A stretch of DNA of 64,000 bases from Acidobacteriota bacterium (GCA_018269005.1 JAFDVK010000052.1:124001-188000); one strand, 5' to 3'. Positions 43,736-54,349 are shown, numbered from the stretch's first letter. Numbers and translations are program-made. The notes: generated by a model from the letters alone, not told the origin.

Positions 43736-44215
43736 TTATCTGTCGGTAAACCATCTGGCCACCCGAGTACGTAGGCGATTCAGTCTCGAGGCCTTCGGCA
43801 AAGCAGCCTTCTGCGGCGGGATAGCTTGGTATAGAGAGGGGTTGGCGTCGAAGGGAATCTCCAAATAGGCAGCGTCAGCGGGATCCTTGAGCAATTCGAA
43901 CCAAAGCAGATTCGCATAAAGATCTTTTGGAGCAGCCAAACGCGTTTTTGTTGCGTCTTTGTTTAGTTCTGTACGCACCTCGATCCAGTATCCAGCCTCG
44001 ACAGTTCCACACCCGCCTGCGAAGAAATGCCGATATTTTAGACCGGGCATCATGTCGAACGGGCGAAGCTGTTTTGCCCTACGAAGTGCAAGATATCCAC
44101 GCCTTGAGACCCCAAATTTATAGCGTCGTGAGGCGACTTTGACAACTGCAAAATAGTGGCCTTCACTTGCGAAAGCATCTAGTATCTCAGGCATGCCGTC
44201 GTGGTTATCCCGCAT
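43736..44215 (-). CDS. Hypothetical protein
   Basis: A 159-residue protein of unknown function. It has mixed alpha/beta character: HYFAVVKVASRRYKFGVSRRGYLALRRAKQ early, then a Trp/Tyr-containing middle (GYWIEVRTEL) and a basic C-terminus (RLNRLRTRVARWF). No signal peptide or membrane segment. Its start overlaps the last 11 bases of the upstream enolase-superfamily gene, so it is probably co-transcribed. No domain was recognised. Confidence 0.65.
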   Translation of the reverse strand: MRDNHDGMPEILDAFASEGHYFAVVKVASRRYKFGVSRRGYLALRRAKQLRPFDMMPGLKYRHFFAGGCGTVEAGYWIEVRTELNKDATKTRLAAPKDLYANLLWFELLKDPADAAYLEIPFDANPSLYQAIPPQKAALPKASRLNRLRTRVARWFTDR

Positions 44216-45320
44216 TGAGTAAAACCTGACGGATGGTGAGTTTGTTGATGAGGTCGTGGTTTATTTCGAAGCCGATGCCGGGTGATTCGGGGGCGGTGAT
44301 CGTACCGGTTGGCGAGACGATGACCGAGGGCGAGATTATGTCTTCGTGCCAATAGCGTTTCGAGGCGGAGACGTCGCCGGGCATCGTGTAACCGGCGAGG
44401 GTCGAGATGGCGATGTTGTGCGCGCGGCCGATGCCGGATTCGAGCATACCGCCGCACCAGACAGGAATGTCGTTCTCGCGGCAGACCTTCTCGACCTTTT
44501 TCGATTCGGTGTGGCCGCCGACACGTCCGTTCTTCAGGTTGATGATGCGGCCTGAGGCGAGTTCGATCGCCTTGCGCGCGTCTTCTGCAGACTTTATGGG
44601 TTCGTCCAGGCAGATGGGCGTTCCTATCTGCGATTGCAGTTTCGCGTGATCGACGATGTCGTCGTGAGCGAGCGGCTGTTCGAGCATCATCAAACCGAAT
44701 TCGTCGAAGCTCTTTAGCCGGTCGATGTCTGCGAGCGAATACGCGGAATTCGCGTCGGCCATCAGCGGAATGTCGGGGAATTCGCGGCGCACTTCCTTGA
44801 GCACGTCGTAATCCCAACGCGGGCTGATCTTGATCTTGATGCGTTTGTAGCCCGCATCGACTTCGGTGCGGATCTTTTCGAGAAGCTGCGGGACGTTGTC
44901 CTGAATACCGATCGAGACGCCCGATTCGATGGTCTTATTCACGCCGCCGAGATGCCGCCAGAGCGGTACGCCGTTCCGCTTTGCTTCGAGGTCCCAACAG
45001 GCGGTCTCGATGCCGGACTTTGCCATTCGATTGCCGCGAGCCCATTTCATCAGGCCGGCGATGTCGGCGGCGGAATCGACCTTGTTCCCGATCACTAACG
45101 GAGCGAGGATCTTCTCGATCGTGATCCACGCGGAACCTGTCCATTCTTCGGAATAGCCCGGCGATTCGCCGCAGGTTACCTCGCCCCAGCCTTGTGCGCC
45201 GTCGCTGTCGGTAACGCGGACGAGGATGATGCTGCGCTCGTAGGTGCGCCCAAAGCTGGTCTCGAAAAAGTGCACGAGCGGCATCTTGATCTCGACCAGC
45301 TTAATTTCGGTTATTTGCAT
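44205..45320 (-). CDS. menC: Enolase-superfamily enzyme, probably o-succinylbenzoate synthase
   Basis: A 371-residue member of the muconate-lactonising subgroup. The catalytic KIKIS (KxK) motif is at about residues 162-166; metal ligands are DANSAY, EQPL and DEP; and the second Lys is in IINLKNGRVGG. The overall pattern fits OSBS/N-acylamino-acid racemase proteins, which dehydrate SHCHC to o-succinylbenzoate in menaquinone synthesis or racemise N-acyl amino acids. No other men gene is near, so racemase activity cannot be excluded. Followed by an overlapping hypothetical gene. Confidence 0.85.
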   Translation of the reverse strand: MQITEIKLVEIKMPLVHFFETSFGRTYERSIILVRVTDSDGAQGWGEVTCGESPGYSEEWTGSAWITIEKILAPLVIGNKVDSAADIAGLMKWARGNRMAKSGIETACWDLEAKRNGVPLWRHLGGVNKTIESGVSIGIQDNVPQLLEKIRTEVDAGYKRIKIKISPRWDYDVLKEVRREFPDIPLMADANSAYSLADIDRLKSFDEFGLMMLEQPLAHDDIVDHAKLQSQIGTPICLDEPIKSAEDARKAIELASGRIINLKNGRVGGHTESKKVEKVCRENDIPVWCGGMLESGIGRAHNIAISTLAGYTMPGDVSASKRYWHEDIISPSVIVSPTGTITAPESPGIGFEINHDLINKLTIRQVLLNAG

Positions 45321-45331
45321 AAAGGACGATT

Positions 45332-47431
45332 CTACTCTGTTACGCTGAATTGTACATATTGCAGCGCGGTCGAGTGCTTCGTCTTTGCGAGCGAATCGGT
45401 AACGGCGATCTCCATCACGTAATCGCCTGCGGCGAGTTTCGTGCCGAGGCTCACGGTCCCCATAAAGGCGACGGAGTTCGGCGACTGGCCGCCTTGCGAG
45501 ATCGCCTGCGGCTTGCCTTCGAAGATGAGCTTTCCGTCGCGGAAAACGCGGAGCTTGGAAGTAAGTTTCGTCTGGCCGGCGTTCGCGGTCTTCGCGTTGA
45601 AGACGACGGTTCCGTAGTCGATATGCGACCCCGGTTTGAACTCACGGATCGCTGTCGAAGTGAGCGGATTCGCGCCGGAATTGGCCCCTGCCGAGTCAAG
45701 CACCACGCCCGAGAGCGTAAGACGGTTCTTCTTCAGGTCCGGAACTTCGATGAATTGGCTCGCGGAGCCGATCTTGTCGAGGCCTTTGTCTCTGACCGCG
45801 ATCCGGAGCTGATACGCACCGGGGCTATTGATCGGGAAAAGGAAATCGTAAACAAAGCCCGAGGAGCGCATCTTCTCGTAATTCTCCGGCGTGAGCGAGA
45901 TCGAGTATGCCTTCTGCTGTTTCGCCGCGATACGGCCGTTTTCGCCAAATGCGTAAGCAAAGACGTCGAACGCCGCTTTCATCTTGCCGTCAGCCTGTTT
46001 CTTGAAATCAAGTTCGGCGATGTTCATATGAAGGAGCGATCGGATATAGGCGCCGTTCTTCTGATCGTAGTTATAGATCGCGTTGAAGTGTATCGGCATC
46101 TCGCCCGCGGCGAACGGCGACGTGACGGCATCGACGATCCGCTGATCCGGATCTGACCTGCGGTTCTCGGCGAGCTGCTTGTCGCCTACGTTGTAAAAGC
46201 CGCGGCGATAGCGAACGTTCGCCCCCGGACGCGAGACCTTTATCTCGACCTTGTTGAAACGCAGTTTCTGGGGATCGAACGAGGCGTCATCCGGCTGATA
46301 CGCGATGAGATAGTAGCTTTGGTCGTCGAGGATCTTTCGAATGCCTTTCGACAGGTCGTTGCTGTTGATGATCGCGAAGCCGCCCGTCTCTTCCGCGAGG
46401 TACTGAAGGCCGTCCTGCGTATCGCGAAGGTCGGCCTCACGGCTCTCGACCTCCTTGTCGCGGTCCTCCTGCGTCCAATAGAGCGTGTTGTCGCGCGCAT
46501 CGAGCATCGGGACCTGAAGGCCTCGCGGATCGAGCGTGTAAACGACGACGGCGGCACGGTTGGCCGAATCGGTCACCATACGGACGCTGTCAATTATGCG
46601 GTTCGACGAGAGGTTGCCGCCTGGATCGCGGCTGAAAAGACGGAAGCCTTCCGAGAGCATCAGCACGGACTTGCGTCCGGGCAGGTCGCGCATACCGCGG
46701 ATGACGTAGTTGAGCGCACCGAGCGAGCCGGTCGCAAAGATATTCTCGCGATATTCGGCGTTCGCCTTGTTGATGTCGTCAATTGAATTTTCCTCGCCGC
46801 TGAAGGCGGCCGGCTGGCTTTCACCGAGAGGGAATTTAGGTTCGACCGGGTTGAAAGTGCCGATGCGGCCGTTTCCGACGGCATTCCAATGTATGCGGTC
46901 AATGGCCGCGTAGAGCTGGCGTTTGTCGCTCGTGAACTGCTGGAGAGCTCCCATTGCGCCGCCGCTTCTCACGATAGCGACGAGGTCGCCGTCCTGCATC
47001 TGGGTATCGACAAACCGACGCAGCGTCTGCCGAACGAAATCCGTACTCTCGAACGACAGCGTCAGGTCGTCAACGACGATGGCGATCGCACGCCGAACTT
47101 CGTTCGCCTTCAGCTGTTTGCCGGGCAAGACCGACGTGGTGCGGGAGCCGGACGTGCTTGCGTTTGCCGCCGTCCTCTCGCCCGCGATGAACGAGATGCC
47201 GGATATGTTCCGCTCCTTTCCATTCTCAAAAACTCGTATCTCATCGGGCCGAAGGTCCTTGATCGGACGTCCATCCTTATCCGTAACACTTACATCGAAT
47301 TGAACGAGTGAGGTTGATATCTTTACGACGTCCTCCGGCGTCGATCTTGGGACGGGTGTGGTAACGTCCTGTGCAGCCGCAGAGACCGCCAACAGTGCGG
47401 TCGCCAGAATGGTTAGCAATGTTCTGGTCAT
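45332..47431 (-). CDS. Secreted VWA protein, Acidobacterial type
   Basis: A 699-residue exported protein; the start at 47431 gives a clean signal peptide (MTRTLLTILATALLAVSAAAQ). The N-terminal VQFDVSVTDKDGRPIKDLRPDEIRVFENG segment and the following modified VWA domain match the VWFA-related Acidobacterial domain. The MIDAS motif is altered (VDDLTLSFES). The C-terminal half is beta-rich, with tandem Ig-like or transthyretin-like strands. Such proteins are abundant in Acidobacteriota and of unknown role. It diverges from the Slt-type transglycosylase gene and is preceded by menC's strand partner only downstream. Confidence 0.85.
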   Translation of the reverse strand: MTRTLLTILATALLAVSAAAQDVTTPVPRSTPEDVVKISTSLVQFDVSVTDKDGRPIKDLRPDEIRVFENGKERNISGISFIAGERTAANASTSGSRTTSVLPGKQLKANEVRRAIAIVVDDLTLSFESTDFVRQTLRRFVDTQMQDGDLVAIVRSGGAMGALQQFTSDKRQLYAAIDRIHWNAVGNGRIGTFNPVEPKFPLGESQPAAFSGEENSIDDINKANAEYRENIFATGSLGALNYVIRGMRDLPGRKSVLMLSEGFRLFSRDPGGNLSSNRIIDSVRMVTDSANRAAVVVYTLDPRGLQVPMLDARDNTLYWTQEDRDKEVESREADLRDTQDGLQYLAEETGGFAIINSNDLSKGIRKILDDQSYYLIAYQPDDASFDPQKLRFNKVEIKVSRPGANVRYRRGFYNVGDKQLAENRRSDPDQRIVDAVTSPFAAGEMPIHFNAIYNYDQKNGAYIRSLLHMNIAELDFKKQADGKMKAAFDVFAYAFGENGRIAAKQQKAYSISLTPENYEKMRSSGFVYDFLFPINSPGAYQLRIAVRDKGLDKIGSASQFIEVPDLKKNRLTLSGVVLDSAGANSGANPLTSTAIREFKPGSHIDYGTVVFNAKTANAGQTKLTSKLRVFRDGKLIFEGKPQAISQGGQSPNSVAFMGTVSLGTKLAAGDYVMEIAVTDSLAKTKHSTALQYVQFSVTE

Positions 47432-47540
47432 ATTGTTAGAGGAGGAGAGTTTTTCGTTTCTGTTAATATATATCACGAATTTGTTCTCATTGGGTATAGA
47501 AATGCGCCGATGAACCAATTCTGACCGATTTTTGAGTTTT

Positions 47541-49841
47541 ATGCCTTCCAAACTAGTCTCTTTTGCCGCATCGTTCCTTTTTTTGGCAGTTCTCTTCACC
47601 GTTGGTTGCTCTGCACAGCAGACCGAGGAGCAGGCGCTCGAGAGTCTGCGTGCGGTCACGGCCGGGGGCAAGACGCCGTCGGAGGCGATGGTCGCGCAGC
47701 TTGAGGCACGGTTCAAGGGCAAACGGACCGGCTCGCTTGCAAAGCTACTGCATGCGAAGATCAGGTTCGATGCGGGCGATTTTGACGGCGCGGCGAAACT
47801 GCTCGAATCGAACGAATTCGGACGGCTGACGAAGGTCGGCGGCTACGCATTGCTCTTGCGCGGAAATGCACTTGCGTCCGCGAACCGTCCGGCCGACGCG
47901 GCGAAGGTTTACGAGCAGCTGCTCAAAGAATATCCGACCTCGATCCGCGTGCGGGAAGCGAAGATCGCGTGGGCGAAGGCAGCGACCGCTTCCGGCCGAG
48001 CGGTCGAGGTCCCGCCGATGCTCGTCGAACTTTTAGAGAAAAATGACGGTGATGCACTTCTCGCTGCAGCGAAGGCGTATGAGGCTCAGAATTCACCCGT
48101 CGAAGCCCGCAAATATTATCGCCGCACATACTTTTTCGCTGCCGGAAGCGACGCCGCAAAGGCCGCTGCGACCGCGTTGACCGCCGCGGGCGAATCGCTC
48201 GATCCGCAGGACGGCGACGAGCAGCTCGCGCGTGCAGATCGCCTTCTCGTCGCGAATCAATTCTCGGACGCGGCGAACGAGTTCAAGACGCTCGAAACAA
48301 GATTTCCACAGTCGCTCACGCCCGCCGTTCGGCTGCGCGCGTTGACGGCATATGCTTCGGCGGGGCGAACTGCGGATGCGAGGGCAGCGTTCGCCGCGAT
48401 CCCGGCAAATTCTGCAGAGCGTGAGGCGGCGTACCGCGAACTTGCTCTCGGTTACGCAAAGCTCCGTATGTGGCCCGACGCACGGCAGTTGATGGACGAG
48501 ATGCGTGCGAACTTCCCGCAAGGCAAACTCGTGCCGAAAACCTTCGTCGATCTCGGCCTCGCGGCGGAGAAAGTGAAGGACCGCACGCAGGCGAATTTTT
48601 TCTACACAACGGTCGTTGCGGCGTTCCCGAATTCGATCGAGGTTGCGGACGCTCAATTCGGTGCGGCCTGGGACAAGCACGAGTCGGGCAATTTCGCGAT
48701 TTCTTCGCGGATGCTGATCGAACATCTCGCCCGATACGCCGATAAGGATACGGACAATCGCGGGCAAGCCGGTTATTGGTCGGCACGCGATTCGGAACGC
48801 GCCGGGAACACGGCAGATGCATGCGTACTTTATGATGCGACCGCGTATCGATACGGAGCGAATTGGTACGGATACTTGGCGCTCGATCGGCTCACGTCGA
48901 TGAAAGGCCGCGGGCTTTGTAAGGGAAATGAGAACGTGAGCGAAGAAGTGCGAACCGCCGCCGCGAACCTGCGGACCGTTACGGTCGCACGCGAGACCGC
49001 CGGCCCGAACGAGATCGAACGCACGGTCAAGAGCGACGAACTTTCGATCGTCGGGCTTTTTGATTGGGCGATCGACGAGCTTAATGAAGCACGCAAAACT
49101 GCTCCGACGAGCCCGAAGGTGAACCTCGCACTCGCACGCCATTTTCGTATGAAGGGCGACAACGTCTCGGCGCTCGTTGCGATGCAGAAGAGCTATCCCG
49201 ATTACGCGCAGATGTTCCCCGAAGAGATGGATCGCGAGGCGTGGAGCTTCTTTTATCCGCTCACGAATTGGGATGAGATAAAGCGTTGGGCAACGGCACG
49301 CGGCCTCGACAAGTATCAGGTTGCGGGCTTCATCCGCCAGGAAACGGTCTTTGAACCGCGTGCGAGATCAGGTGCGAATGCATACGGCCTGATGCAGCTT
49401 CTTCTCCCGACGGCAAAGGGTGTTGCACGGCGAAATTCAGCATCGCAGATGCCTGCGTCGGCCGAGGATCTTTACCAGCCGGCGCTGAACATCGAGCTCG
49501 GGACGGCATTCATAAAGGAGCTTTTTGCGAAGTTTGGCCGCGTCGAGTACGTAGCCGTCGCATACAACGCAGGTCCCGGACGCGTGCCGCAATGGCGTGC
49601 GACGCTTCCGCCGGAGATCGACGATTTCGTGGAAGAGATCCCGTTCAAAGAGACGAAAAAATACGTGCAGGGCATCATCAGAAATACCGCCCAATACCGC
49701 CGTCTATACGATGAGAACGGCAACTTCAAAGCGAACGTCGGCGCACGTCCGCTTCGCGGCGAGATCGACTCAAAAACGCAGGAACAACTCACCGCCGAAT
49801 TCCCGGAGGTGAAGGTTGTCGAGCCGAATTCAGGAGAATAA
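47541..49841 (+). CDS. Soluble lytic transglycosylase with TPR-like superhelix (Slt type)
   Basis: A 766-residue lipoprotein; the ATG at 47541 gives a signal with lipobox (LFTVGC). Residues about 60-560 contain helical TPR-like repeats (for example ALASANRPADAAKVYEQLL). The C-terminal SLT domain has the catalytic Glu in FIRQETVFEP, followed by ANAYGLMQLL and VAYNAGPGRVPQW. It cleaves peptidoglycan to anhydromuropeptides in the periplasm. The length is greater than E. coli Slt70 (about 645), because of extra repeats. Confidence 0.88.
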   Translation: MPSKLVSFAASFLFLAVLFTVGCSAQQTEEQALESLRAVTAGGKTPSEAMVAQLEARFKGKRTGSLAKLLHAKIRFDAGDFDGAAKLLESNEFGRLTKVGGYALLLRGNALASANRPADAAKVYEQLLKEYPTSIRVREAKIAWAKAATASGRAVEVPPMLVELLEKNDGDALLAAAKAYEAQNSPVEARKYYRRTYFFAAGSDAAKAAATALTAAGESLDPQDGDEQLARADRLLVANQFSDAANEFKTLETRFPQSLTPAVRLRALTAYASAGRTADARAAFAAIPANSAEREAAYRELALGYAKLRMWPDARQLMDEMRANFPQGKLVPKTFVDLGLAAEKVKDRTQANFFYTTVVAAFPNSIEVADAQFGAAWDKHESGNFAISSRMLIEHLARYADKDTDNRGQAGYWSARDSERAGNTADACVLYDATAYRYGANWYGYLALDRLTSMKGRGLCKGNENVSEEVRTAAANLRTVTVARETAGPNEIERTVKSDELSIVGLFDWAIDELNEARKTAPTSPKVNLALARHFRMKGDNVSALVAMQKSYPDYAQMFPEEMDREAWSFFYPLTNWDEIKRWATARGLDKYQVAGFIRQETVFEPRARSGANAYGLMQLLLPTAKGVARRNSASQMPASAEDLYQPALNIELGTAFIKELFAKFGRVEYVAVAYNAGPGRVPQWRATLPPEIDDFVEEIPFKETKKYVQGIIRNTAQYRRLYDENGNFKANVGARPLRGEIDSKTQEQLTAEFPEVKVVEPNSGE

Positions 49842-49877
49842 AGGTATAGAAATAGTATATTTATGGTATGATCGCTT

Positions 49878-50153
49878 ATGGAGTTTGAATATGATCCACA
49901 TAAGAGCGAGACGAACAAACTCAAGCATGGGATCGACTTTGAGGAAGCCGAAAAGCTTTGGAATGACGAATGGGCACTGCAGGTGCCGTCTGTATTCAGC
50001 GGCGAAGAACGATTCCTTATTATCGGAATGATCCGCGATGTCGGGTGGACGGCGATCGTTACCTATAGAGACGGATCGATCCGAATAATTTCCGTTCGGC
50101 GGTGGAGAGAGAATGAAAAAAGGGCATACGATAACAGCAAAAGAACTGGATGA
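49878..50153 (+). CDS. brnT: BrnT-family toxin (RNase)
   Basis: A 91-residue protein with the BrnT signature: FEYDPHKSETNKLKHGIDFEEAE near the start and the C-terminal SVRRWRENEKRAY motif. BrnT is a ribosome-independent RNase with a RelE-like fold. It is followed by its antitoxin with a 41-base overlap. TATGAT at 49866-49871 is a candidate -10 box seven bases before the ATG. BrnT-BrnA pairs repress their own promoter. Confidence 0.9.
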   Translation: MEFEYDPHKSETNKLKHGIDFEEAEKLWNDEWALQVPSVFSGEERFLIIGMIRDVGWTAIVTYRDGSIRIISVRRWRENEKRAYDNSKRTG

Positions 50154-50355
50154 AAAATTCGATAACGGCGAAGACGTTTCGGAGTATTTTGACTGGTCGA
50201 AAGCTAGACGCCTGAACCAGGAACCGCGGCGTGTGAATATTGATTTCCCGCGATGGGTCGTTGACAGGCTCGACCGAGAATCCAAGCTCCGCGGCGTCTC
50301 ACGTCAGGCTCTCGTGAAAATTTGGATCGCAGAACGCCTCGAAAAGGTTGGTTAG
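50113..50355 (+). CDS. brnA: BrnA-family antitoxin
   Basis: An 80-residue ribbon-helix-helix antitoxin. The N-terminal part (DVSEYFDWSKARRLN) fits the toxin-binding segment, and RRVNIDFPRWVVDRLDRESKLRGVSRQALVKIWI is the DNA-binding ribbon-helix-helix. It starts inside the toxin gene and neutralises BrnT by complex formation. Confidence 0.9.
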   Translation: MKKGHTITAKELDEKFDNGEDVSEYFDWSKARRLNQEPRRVNIDFPRWVVDRLDRESKLRGVSRQALVKIWIAERLEKVG

Positions 50356-50377
50356 ATCATTAACAAAAGGACTTGGA

Positions 50378-51289
50378 TCACGCTTTTGGGTGGGCCTTGT
50401 CGTAAACCTCGATCAGCTTTTCCATTGAGACGTGGGTGTAGATCTGAGTTGAGGAAAGGCGTGCGTGGCCGAGGAGTTCCTGGATGTCGCGTAGGTCTGC
50501 GCCGTTGTCGAGCAGGTGCGTCGCGAATGTATGCCGCAGGCTGTGCGGCGAGATGTTGAAGACCCCGGAACATTCCCGAATATATTTATCGACGAGACGG
50601 CCGACGCTGCGTGTCGTAAGGCGTCCGCCGCGGCGATGGAGGAACAATGCCTTTTCGTCGCGGACGGTCTCCTTTCCTGCCGCGATGAAGATCGGCCGCG
50701 TGTCGTTCAGATAAAGCAACAACGCCATGAGCGCAGGTTCGCCGAACGGAACGATACGCTCCTTTCTTCGTTTCCCGAGCACGCGGACGAGCCGCTCGGA
50801 CACATCGATGTCCGACAAGTTTATTCCCACAAGTTCGCTCACGCGTATTCCGGTCGCATAGAGCATTTCGAGGATCGCACGGTCGCGGCGGCCGAGATCG
50901 GTCGCGACGTTAGGCATTTCGACGAAGCGAACGGCGTCTTCCATAGAAAGATGTGCGGGAAGTTTGCGTTCGATGCGCGGGGTTGCGACGAGCTTCGCGG
51001 GGTTCGACTCGACGCGGTGCTCGCGGACGAGGAATTGAAAGAACGTGCGAAGCGACGCTAGTTTTCTCGCGATCGAGGTCTTCTTATGATCGCCGTGCAG
51101 CGACGCCATCCATTCGCGGATCGTCAGGCGGTCGATCGATCCGGCCTCGATGTCCTCGCGTTTCTCGATCGAGAGGATCCACGTTCGGAACTGTTCGAGG
51201 TCGCTCGCATAGTTCCGCTGCGTGTGCGGGCTAAGGTTGCGCTCGTATTTGAGATGCTGCAGGAACTCTGCGATCAGCGCGTTGAGCAT
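50378..51289 (-). CDS. xerC: Tyrosine recombinase XerC
   Basis: A 303-residue recombinase from the ATG at 51289; longer upstream frames add no conserved sequence. The N-terminal SAM-like domain ([19 protein letters not shown]) is followed by the catalytic domain with Arg in [32 protein letters not shown] and the final Tyr nucleophile. Together with XerD (63187 onward) it would resolve chromosome dimers at dif. It is a housekeeping gene and not evidence for a mobile element. Confidence 0.9.
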   Translation of the reverse strand: MLNALIAEFLQHLKYERNLSPHTQRNYASDLEQFRTWILSIEKREDIEAGSIDRLTIREWMASLHGDHKKTSIARKLASLRTFFQFLVREHRVESNPAKLVATPRIERKLPAHLSMEDAVRFVEMPNVATDLGRRDRAILEMLYATGIRVSELVGINLSDIDVSERLVRVLGKRRKERIVPFGEPALMALLLYLNDTRPIFIAAGKETVRDEKALFLHRRGGRLTTRSVGRLVDKYIRECSGVFNISPHSLRHTFATHLLDNGADLRDIQELLGHARLSSTQIYTHVSMEKLIEVYDKAHPKA

Positions 51290-51314
51290 AGTTTCTCGAA
51301 CGAGTTTACCGTCT

Positions 51315-52379
51315 TTAGAGACGTTTTGGCACGTAATAGCTTTTGCGCGCACGCACGTTCAGATCCGGTTTGCCTTTGACGGCGACCGAGATCGTGCGCA
51401 TCTGGCCGGGCGTCTCGACCTCTTTGTCGGGATAAAAATAGATCGTGAATTGGTCGGCAAGATCGGCAGAAATGCGCGCAAAAGCTGCGTCCATTTCGCG
51501 TTCGTCGATCGGGCTGAAGACCTCGCCGCCAGTCTGGGCCGTGATCTCGCCCATGCGGCGTTCGGCGGTCAGCGAGCGAATGTTAGCATTGCCGCCGCGC
51601 ACGCCCGTCCGCTTGAAATTCTCAAAAGCCTTTGTGTTCACGACAAAGACCTGAACATCGGCGAGCTGGAGAGCGCGTATCGAATCCTCGAGCGTCGTCT
51701 TCAGATCGCTGTAAGTGTCTTCGCCGTCCGAAACGAGAACGATGACGCGGCGTCCCGGTGCCTCGCGCATATATTGAGCGGCCTCGATCAACCCGTCGAG
51801 AAGGGCGGTCGCACCTTTTGGCGGCGGGAAGAGCTGGATCGCGGTTGTGATCGAGCCCATATCGCGTGTCAGCGGCTGTTCGAGGCGAGTTACATCAGAG
51901 AGCGAAAATAGAGCGGCCTGGTCGCGGCCCGAACGTATCACCTTGCGAAAAAATCTTACGGCCGCCTCTTTCTCGAAATCACGAGCGAGCGTCACGCTGC
52001 TCGAATTGTCGAAGATCATCGCGAGGCTCACCTGTGCATCGCTTCTGACGAGCTCGCCGATCTGCGAGGCTTTGCCGTCGATAAGAAGGTCGAGGTCGGC
52101 AGCCTTCAAATTCGTGATGGAGCGTCCGCTGCGGTCGGTAACAAAAACGGGTATCGGTACGAGGAGCGAATCGACGCGGATCGTGTCATTGTCGCTGTCG
52201 GCCGTCTGCGGAGTCGGCGTGGGTTTTGGATTTGCGCGCGGAAGTTCAGTGGGAACGTAAACCGTGCCGCGAACGGGTGTAGGCGTCGGCGTCGGTTCAG
52301 TGCGTACGCGGCCGGACTGCGCCGAGCAGATCGACGCAAAAATCGCTAGGCTAAGCACGCAAAGAAGGCTCTTCATCAT
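51315..52379 (-). CDS. Secreted VWA protein with intact MIDAS
   Basis: A 354-residue exported protein; the start is at one of two adjacent ATGs (52379 or 52376), giving the signal peptide [22 protein letters not shown] Thr/Pro-rich linker (TEPTPTPTP) leads to the VWFA-related domain, with [19 protein letters not shown], and a canonical MIDAS (FDNSSSV) plus SDGEDTYSD. This makes divalent-metal-dependent ligand binding more likely than in the larger paralogue at 45332-47431. It lies 25 bases before xerC on the same strand. Confidence 0.85.
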   Translation of the reverse strand: MMKSLLCVLSLAIFASICSAQSGRVRTEPTPTPTPVRGTVYVPTELPRANPKPTPTPQTADSDNDTIRVDSLLVPIPVFVTDRSGRSITNLKAADLDLLIDGKASQIGELVRSDAQVSLAMIFDNSSSVTLARDFEKEAAVRFFRKVIRSGRDQAALFSLSDVTRLEQPLTRDMGSITTAIQLFPPPKGATALLDGLIEAAQYMREAPGRRVIVLVSDGEDTYSDLKTTLEDSIRALQLADVQVFVVNTKAFENFKRTGVRGGNANIRSLTAERRMGEITAQTGGEVFSPIDEREMDAAFARISADLADQFTIYFYPDKEVETPGQMRTISVAVKGKPDLNVRARKSYYVPKRL

Positions 52380-52441
52380 CGGGGAACAGGGCGTCTCTAC
52401 CTTTTGATTCCGACCAGGGGCAAAAATATGCCTGACCCATC

Positions 52442-54250
52442 TCAAAACGGCCACGCAAGCGGCAGAACGATCATCACAACAACAAATAATATGGCGGTCA
52501 GCGGCACACCGACCTTCATATAATCCTTGAAGTTATAGCCGCCGGGGCTCATAACGAGAACGTTAACGGCGTGGCTGAGCGGCGTTATGAACGCCATCGA
52601 GCACGCCATCGCGACGGTCATTATCAACGCCCGCGGATCGACGCCTGTCTGATGCGCGAGCTGTACGGCAACGGGGCCGACGATCGCGGCAGTTACGGCG
52701 CCGTTGATCATCTGCGTTGCGATCGCCGTTACGATGAACAAAACCGCGACGATGATGTACGGCCCGTAGCCGCCGAGCAGGTGGAGCAGGCCTTGGGCGG
52801 CGTAACCGGCCGCATTCGTCTTTTGAAGGGCATCGCCCATCGGGAGCATTCCGGCGACGAGAAAGACGCTCTTCCAACCTATCGCGGAGTACGCCTGCTC
52901 GGTCGTAATGATGCGGACGACGACCATCGCAAGCGCTCCTCCGAGCATTATCGCGGCCGTCAGTTCCGGAAGAAATGAGGCGAGGCCGAGCGTCGCAAAG
53001 AAGATCATCAGTGCCGCGCGTCCTTTGCCGGGCACGGTGATCTCGACCTCTTCATCTGAGGCAAGGAGCAGGATGTCCGGATCGTCCTTCATTACGTGAA
53101 GCTTTTCACGCGGGCCTTGGAGCAGAAGTGCGTCGCCGAAATGCAGCTTTTCATCGCCGAGGTCGGTGATGACCTCGCGGTCGCCGTGCCAAATGGCGAG
53201 TACGCTCATTCCGTATTTTTCGCGGAAGTGCGCGTCGCGGATCGTCTTTCCGATCAGACGCGAACGCGGCGGAAGCATCGCCTCAACGACGTCGATCGCC
53301 GTTGATTCTAGGTCGCTCTCGTGCCACTCGGTCTCCGGAAGGAACTCCATAAAGGGTTCGATATCGCGTTTGCGAAAATCCGCTTCGTCGCCTTCGAGGA
53401 CGAGAGTGTCGCCACGTCGAATATGCCGCTGCGGCGTCGGATGAAGGATGCGTTTCCCCTCGCGTTCGATCCCGACGATGTTGACGTCATAATCTTCGCG
53501 AAGCGTACATTCTGCGATCGTGCGGTCGATCAGCATCGAACCGTCGGGCACGCGCGCCTTAAAGAGCATTTCGCTCAGGCCGTAAGCTTCGATGAGGTCG
53601 CCGCGGTCCGAGGACGGCATATGCGTGCGTTCGAGCGGAGATTCGCCGGGGAGCGAATTGCGTCCGATGAACGCTACGTAAAGTATGCCGACGACGACGA
53701 TCGGCAGACCGACGTAGCCGAAATCCGTGAGGCCGAAAACGGGAAGTTCGTTGTCCCTAAGGACGGAATTCAGGATGATGTTCGACGTCGTAAAAAGCGT
53801 TGCGGTGCCGCCTAGGATCGTCGAGAATGCGAGCGGAATTAGTAGTCGCGAGGTGTTCACGCCCGCACGTTTCGCGAGGCCCGACATCGCCGGCAAGAGG
53901 ACCGCGGCCGAGGCGATGTTGTTCATAAAGAGCGAGAGGAACGCGCCGGCGATCATCACGACGATCGTCAGACGCAATTCGCCGGTGCCGCCGACCTTCA
54001 GAAGGATGTTGCCGACCTGCTCTGTAACGCCCGTCCTCTGGAGCGATTCCGTCAGCACGAAGATCGAGATGATGACGATCACCGCCGAACGGCTGAAGCC
54101 GGAAAATGCCTCCTGCGGCGTCAGCACGCTCGTCAGCCCGAGAGCAACCACGACAAGCAGCGCAACGAGATCCGCCGCAAGCCTGCCGCTTAAAAAGAGC
54201 ACGAGCGCAACCCCAAGGATCACGCAGGTTATGATCAGTTGATTGTCCAT
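52442..54250 (-). CDS. SLC13-family permease with two TrkA-C domains
   Basis: A 602-residue membrane protein from the ATG at 54250. Hydrophobic helices fill both ends (about 1-200 and 400-602), and between them lie two cytoplasmic RCK-C (TrkA-C) domains with repeats of IGKTIRDAHFREKYG and IDRTIAECTLREDY type. SLC13/DASS-like proteins of this layout transport dicarboxylates, sulfate or similar anions with sodium. MNNIASAAVLLP and MINGAVTAAIVGP are the paired transport motifs. The substrate is not assignable from sequence alone. Confidence 0.88.
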   Translation of the reverse strand: MDNQLIITCVILGVALVLFLSGRLAADLVALLVVVALGLTSVLTPQEAFSGFSRSAVIVIISIFVLTESLQRTGVTEQVGNILLKVGGTGELRLTIVVMIAGAFLSLFMNNIASAAVLLPAMSGLAKRAGVNTSRLLIPLAFSTILGGTATLFTTSNIILNSVLRDNELPVFGLTDFGYVGLPIVVVGILYVAFIGRNSLPGESPLERTHMPSSDRGDLIEAYGLSEMLFKARVPDGSMLIDRTIAECTLREDYDVNIVGIEREGKRILHPTPQRHIRRGDTLVLEGDEADFRKRDIEPFMEFLPETEWHESDLESTAIDVVEAMLPPRSRLIGKTIRDAHFREKYGMSVLAIWHGDREVITDLGDEKLHFGDALLLQGPREKLHVMKDDPDILLLASDEEVEITVPGKGRAALMIFFATLGLASFLPELTAAIMLGGALAMVVVRIITTEQAYSAIGWKSVFLVAGMLPMGDALQKTNAAGYAAQGLLHLLGGYGPYIIVAVLFIVTAIATQMINGAVTAAIVGPVAVQLAHQTGVDPRALIMTVAMACSMAFITPLSHAVNVLVMSPGGYNFKDYMKVGVPLTAILFVVVMIVLPLAWPF

Positions 54251-54349
54251 CAATGCCCGTGAAGCCAGAACCGTCAAATAGAGTTTAATGCGAACTCGCA
54301 AAAGTTGCGAAAAGGTGCGATAAGAAATGCGGAGGGTGGAATGCCCTTT

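Noticed and set aside
50378-51289. Phage integrase for the head-and-lysis cluster
   Set aside because: Length and motifs match housekeeping XerC, it is 9 kb away, and a XerD partner is present.
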